A stretch of 5,976 bases of DNA. Origin: an uncultured Collinsella sp. Lineage in GTDB: Bacteria > Actinomycetota > Coriobacteriia > Coriobacteriales > Coriobacteriaceae. The stretch is taken from NCBI GenBank assembly GCA_902470915.1, contig CABRIB010000102.1, positions 1-5,976 of the forward strand, written 5' to 3'. Made by a program: the position numbers and the translations under genes. The notes beneath the pieces were generated by a model. That model ran no database searches. It was not told the origin of the DNA and worked only from the letters and a program-made list of their open reading frames with translations. This document shows positions 4,970-5,976 of this stretch, piece by piece. Position 1 is the stretch's first letter, and each line of letters opens with the position of its first letter.

Positions 4970-5311
4970 ATGTCCGAACCCGCAACAAATGCCGGCATGA
5001 ACACGCTCGTCGCCGTGGCCATCGCCCCATGCGGCACCGGCGACGAGCTGTCCGCCGAGGTCGCCGAGGTCGTGCGCGTCATTCGCGAGAGCGGCCTTCC
5101 CAACCGCACCACCTCGATGTTCACCGAGATCGAGGGCGACTGGGACGAGGTCATGCAGGTCGTGCGCGACGCAACCTTTGTGTTGGCGAGCAAGGGCATC
5201 CGCACCGAAGTCGTGCTCAAAGCCGATATTCGACCCGGATTTACTGACACCATGACCGGCAAGCTTGAGCGCATGGAAGCGCAGATCAAAAAGCAGGAGG
5301 AAGCACGATGA
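4970..5311 (+). CDS. Thiamine-binding protein, MTH1187/YkoF family (DUF77, UPF0045)
   Basis: A small cytosolic protein of 113 residues, the usual size for single-domain MTH1187/UPF0045 members. The family forms ferredoxin-like folds that assemble as tetramers; the related YkoF binds thiamine or its pyrimidine part. Visible family pattern: VAVAIAPCGTGDELSAEVAEVV near residues 14-35, RESGLPNRTTSMFTEIEGDWDEVMQVV at about 38-64, and VVLKADIRPG near 80-89. The C-terminal 20 residues are charged and probably helical. The ATG at 4970 follows GAGGAGG eight bases upstream, inside the end of thiM, and the gene starts three bases after the thiM stop. It overlaps thiE by ATGA. Its place between thiM and thiE under a TPP riboswitch supports a role in binding or passing on thiamine intermediates, but no catalytic function is known to me and the ligand is inferred. 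Confidence 0.86.
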   Translation: MSEPATNAGMNTLVAVAIAPCGTGDELSAEVAEVVRVIRESGLPNRTTSMFTEIEGDWDEVMQVVRDATFVLASKGIRTEVVLKADIRPGFTDTMTGKLERMEAQIKKQEEAR

Positions 5312-5976
5312 GTATCCGCGACAACCTTGATATCTCGGCCTATCTGGTACTCGGCCCCGAAAACACGCTCGGGCGTCCCGTGGGCGACGTGGTGGCCCAG
5401 GCGCTCGACGCAGGCTTTACCTGCATCCAGGTGCGCTCCAAGGTGGCAAGCGCCCGCGAGATCATCGCGCTGGCCGGCGACGCCGCGCAGGCTATCGCAC
5501 AGGCTGGCAAGACCGGTCAGGTCGCCCTGTTAATCGACGACCGCCTGGACTGCGTACTCGCCGCGCGCGAGCAGGGTATTGCTGTCGACGGCGTGCACGT
5601 GGGTCAGAGCGATATTCCCGTCGAGGTCTGCCGCAAACTATTGGGCCCCGATGCCATCGTGGGCCTTTCGGCCCGTTGCGAGGAGATGCTCGAGTACGTC
5701 AAGACCGCCGACATGAGCCTAGTCGACTACCTGGGCATCGGCCCACTCCACGAGACCGAGACCAAACGCGATTGCGGACGCGCGGCCGACGGCTCTATCA
5801 TCACCAAGAGCTTTGAGGACCTGGCCGCACTCCACGCGGCAAGCCCCGTGCCCATCGTGGTGGGCGGCGGCGTCAAGACGGCCGACCTGCCGCAGCTCAA
5901 GGCCACCGGCGTCGATGGCTTCTTTGTGGTGAGCGCCGTCTGCAGTGCCGACGACCCCCACGCCGCCGCCCACCAC
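5308..5976 (+). CDS. thiE: Thiamine-phosphate synthase ThiE (3' end off the window)
   Basis: A cytosolic TIM-barrel enzyme that joins HMP pyrophosphate to thiazole phosphate to make thiamine phosphate, releasing pyrophosphate; it uses the ThiM product directly. The 223 visible residues cover nearly the full family length (about 210-230) and stay open at the right edge, so a short C-terminus, or a fused domain, is out of view. Motifs are IQVRSK at 40-45, LIDDR at 75-79 (magnesium and pyrophosphate), GVHVGQSD at 95-102, VGLSAR at 118-123, YLGIGPLHETETKRD at 141-155 (thiazole-phosphate binding), GGGV at 186-189 and VVSA at 207-210. Glu149 and Glu151 occupy a loop that often reads FPTPTK or FxTxTK; TK is kept. 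The ATG overlaps the TGA of the gene before it and has AGGAGG seven bases upstream. The reader should expect further thiamine genes such as thiD beyond the edge, but none is visible. Confidence 0.94.
   Translation, partial: MSIRDNLDISAYLVLGPENTLGRPVGDVVAQALDAGFTCIQVRSKVASAREIIALAGDAAQAIAQAGKTGQVALLIDDRLDCVLAAREQGIAVDGVHVGQSDIPVEVCRKLLGPDAIVGLSARCEEMLEYVKTADMSLVDYLGIGPLHETETKRDCGRAADGSIITKSFEDLAALHAASPVPIVVGGGVKTADLPQLKATGVDGFFVVSAVCSADDPHAAAHH

Overview
The window is moderately GC-rich, densely coded DNA with strong GGAG-type ribosome binding sites and short gaps. The protein variants, Shine-Dalgarno style and gene content fit a Gram-positive gut actinobacterium of the class Coriobacteriia, most like Collinsella. 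This placement is inferred from pattern recognition, not from a search.

Left half, all on the minus strand (read right to left from about 3801): a Cof-type HAD phosphatase (2893-3801); a LysR-type regulator (1986-2882), whose ribosome binding site overlaps the phosphatase stop codon; a 155-bp regulatory gap with an LTTR-like operator and a perfect 14-bp palindrome; a single-domain MetE-like (YxjG/YxjH-type) methyltransferase (697-1830); and the N-terminal 191 residues of a UraA/NCS2 uracil permease (2-574), cut by the left edge.

Right half, plus strand: a TPP riboswitch (about 3971-4062) and a strong intrinsic terminator (4075-4104) precede an operon of thiM (4127-4966, GTG start), a small MTH1187/YkoF-like thiamine-binding protein (4970-5311) and thiE (5308 to beyond the right edge). 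The genes are tightly spaced, with a 3-bp gap and then an ATGA overlap. Together they salvage hydroxyethylthiazole: ThiM phosphorylates it and ThiE joins it to HMP-PP to make thiamine phosphate, all under feedback by TPP.

Between the divergent halves (3842-3943) lies the least explained structure. It is a pair of 35-bp units in inverted orientation (33/35 identical), each bounded by its own 9-bp terminal inverted repeat, around a 32-bp centre. The outward-facing ends lie where the promoters of both divergent transcripts are expected. The thiM leader also holds a segment complementary to the thiM ribosome binding site and a 7-nt complement between an aptamer insert and the bases just before that site. 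This suggests a more layered switch than a simple terminator.

No tRNA, rRNA, CRISPR array, transposase or phage gene was seen. Nothing amounts to a clearly new multi-gene system. The best leads are the paired repeat, the leader architecture and the operator region before the MetE-like gene.
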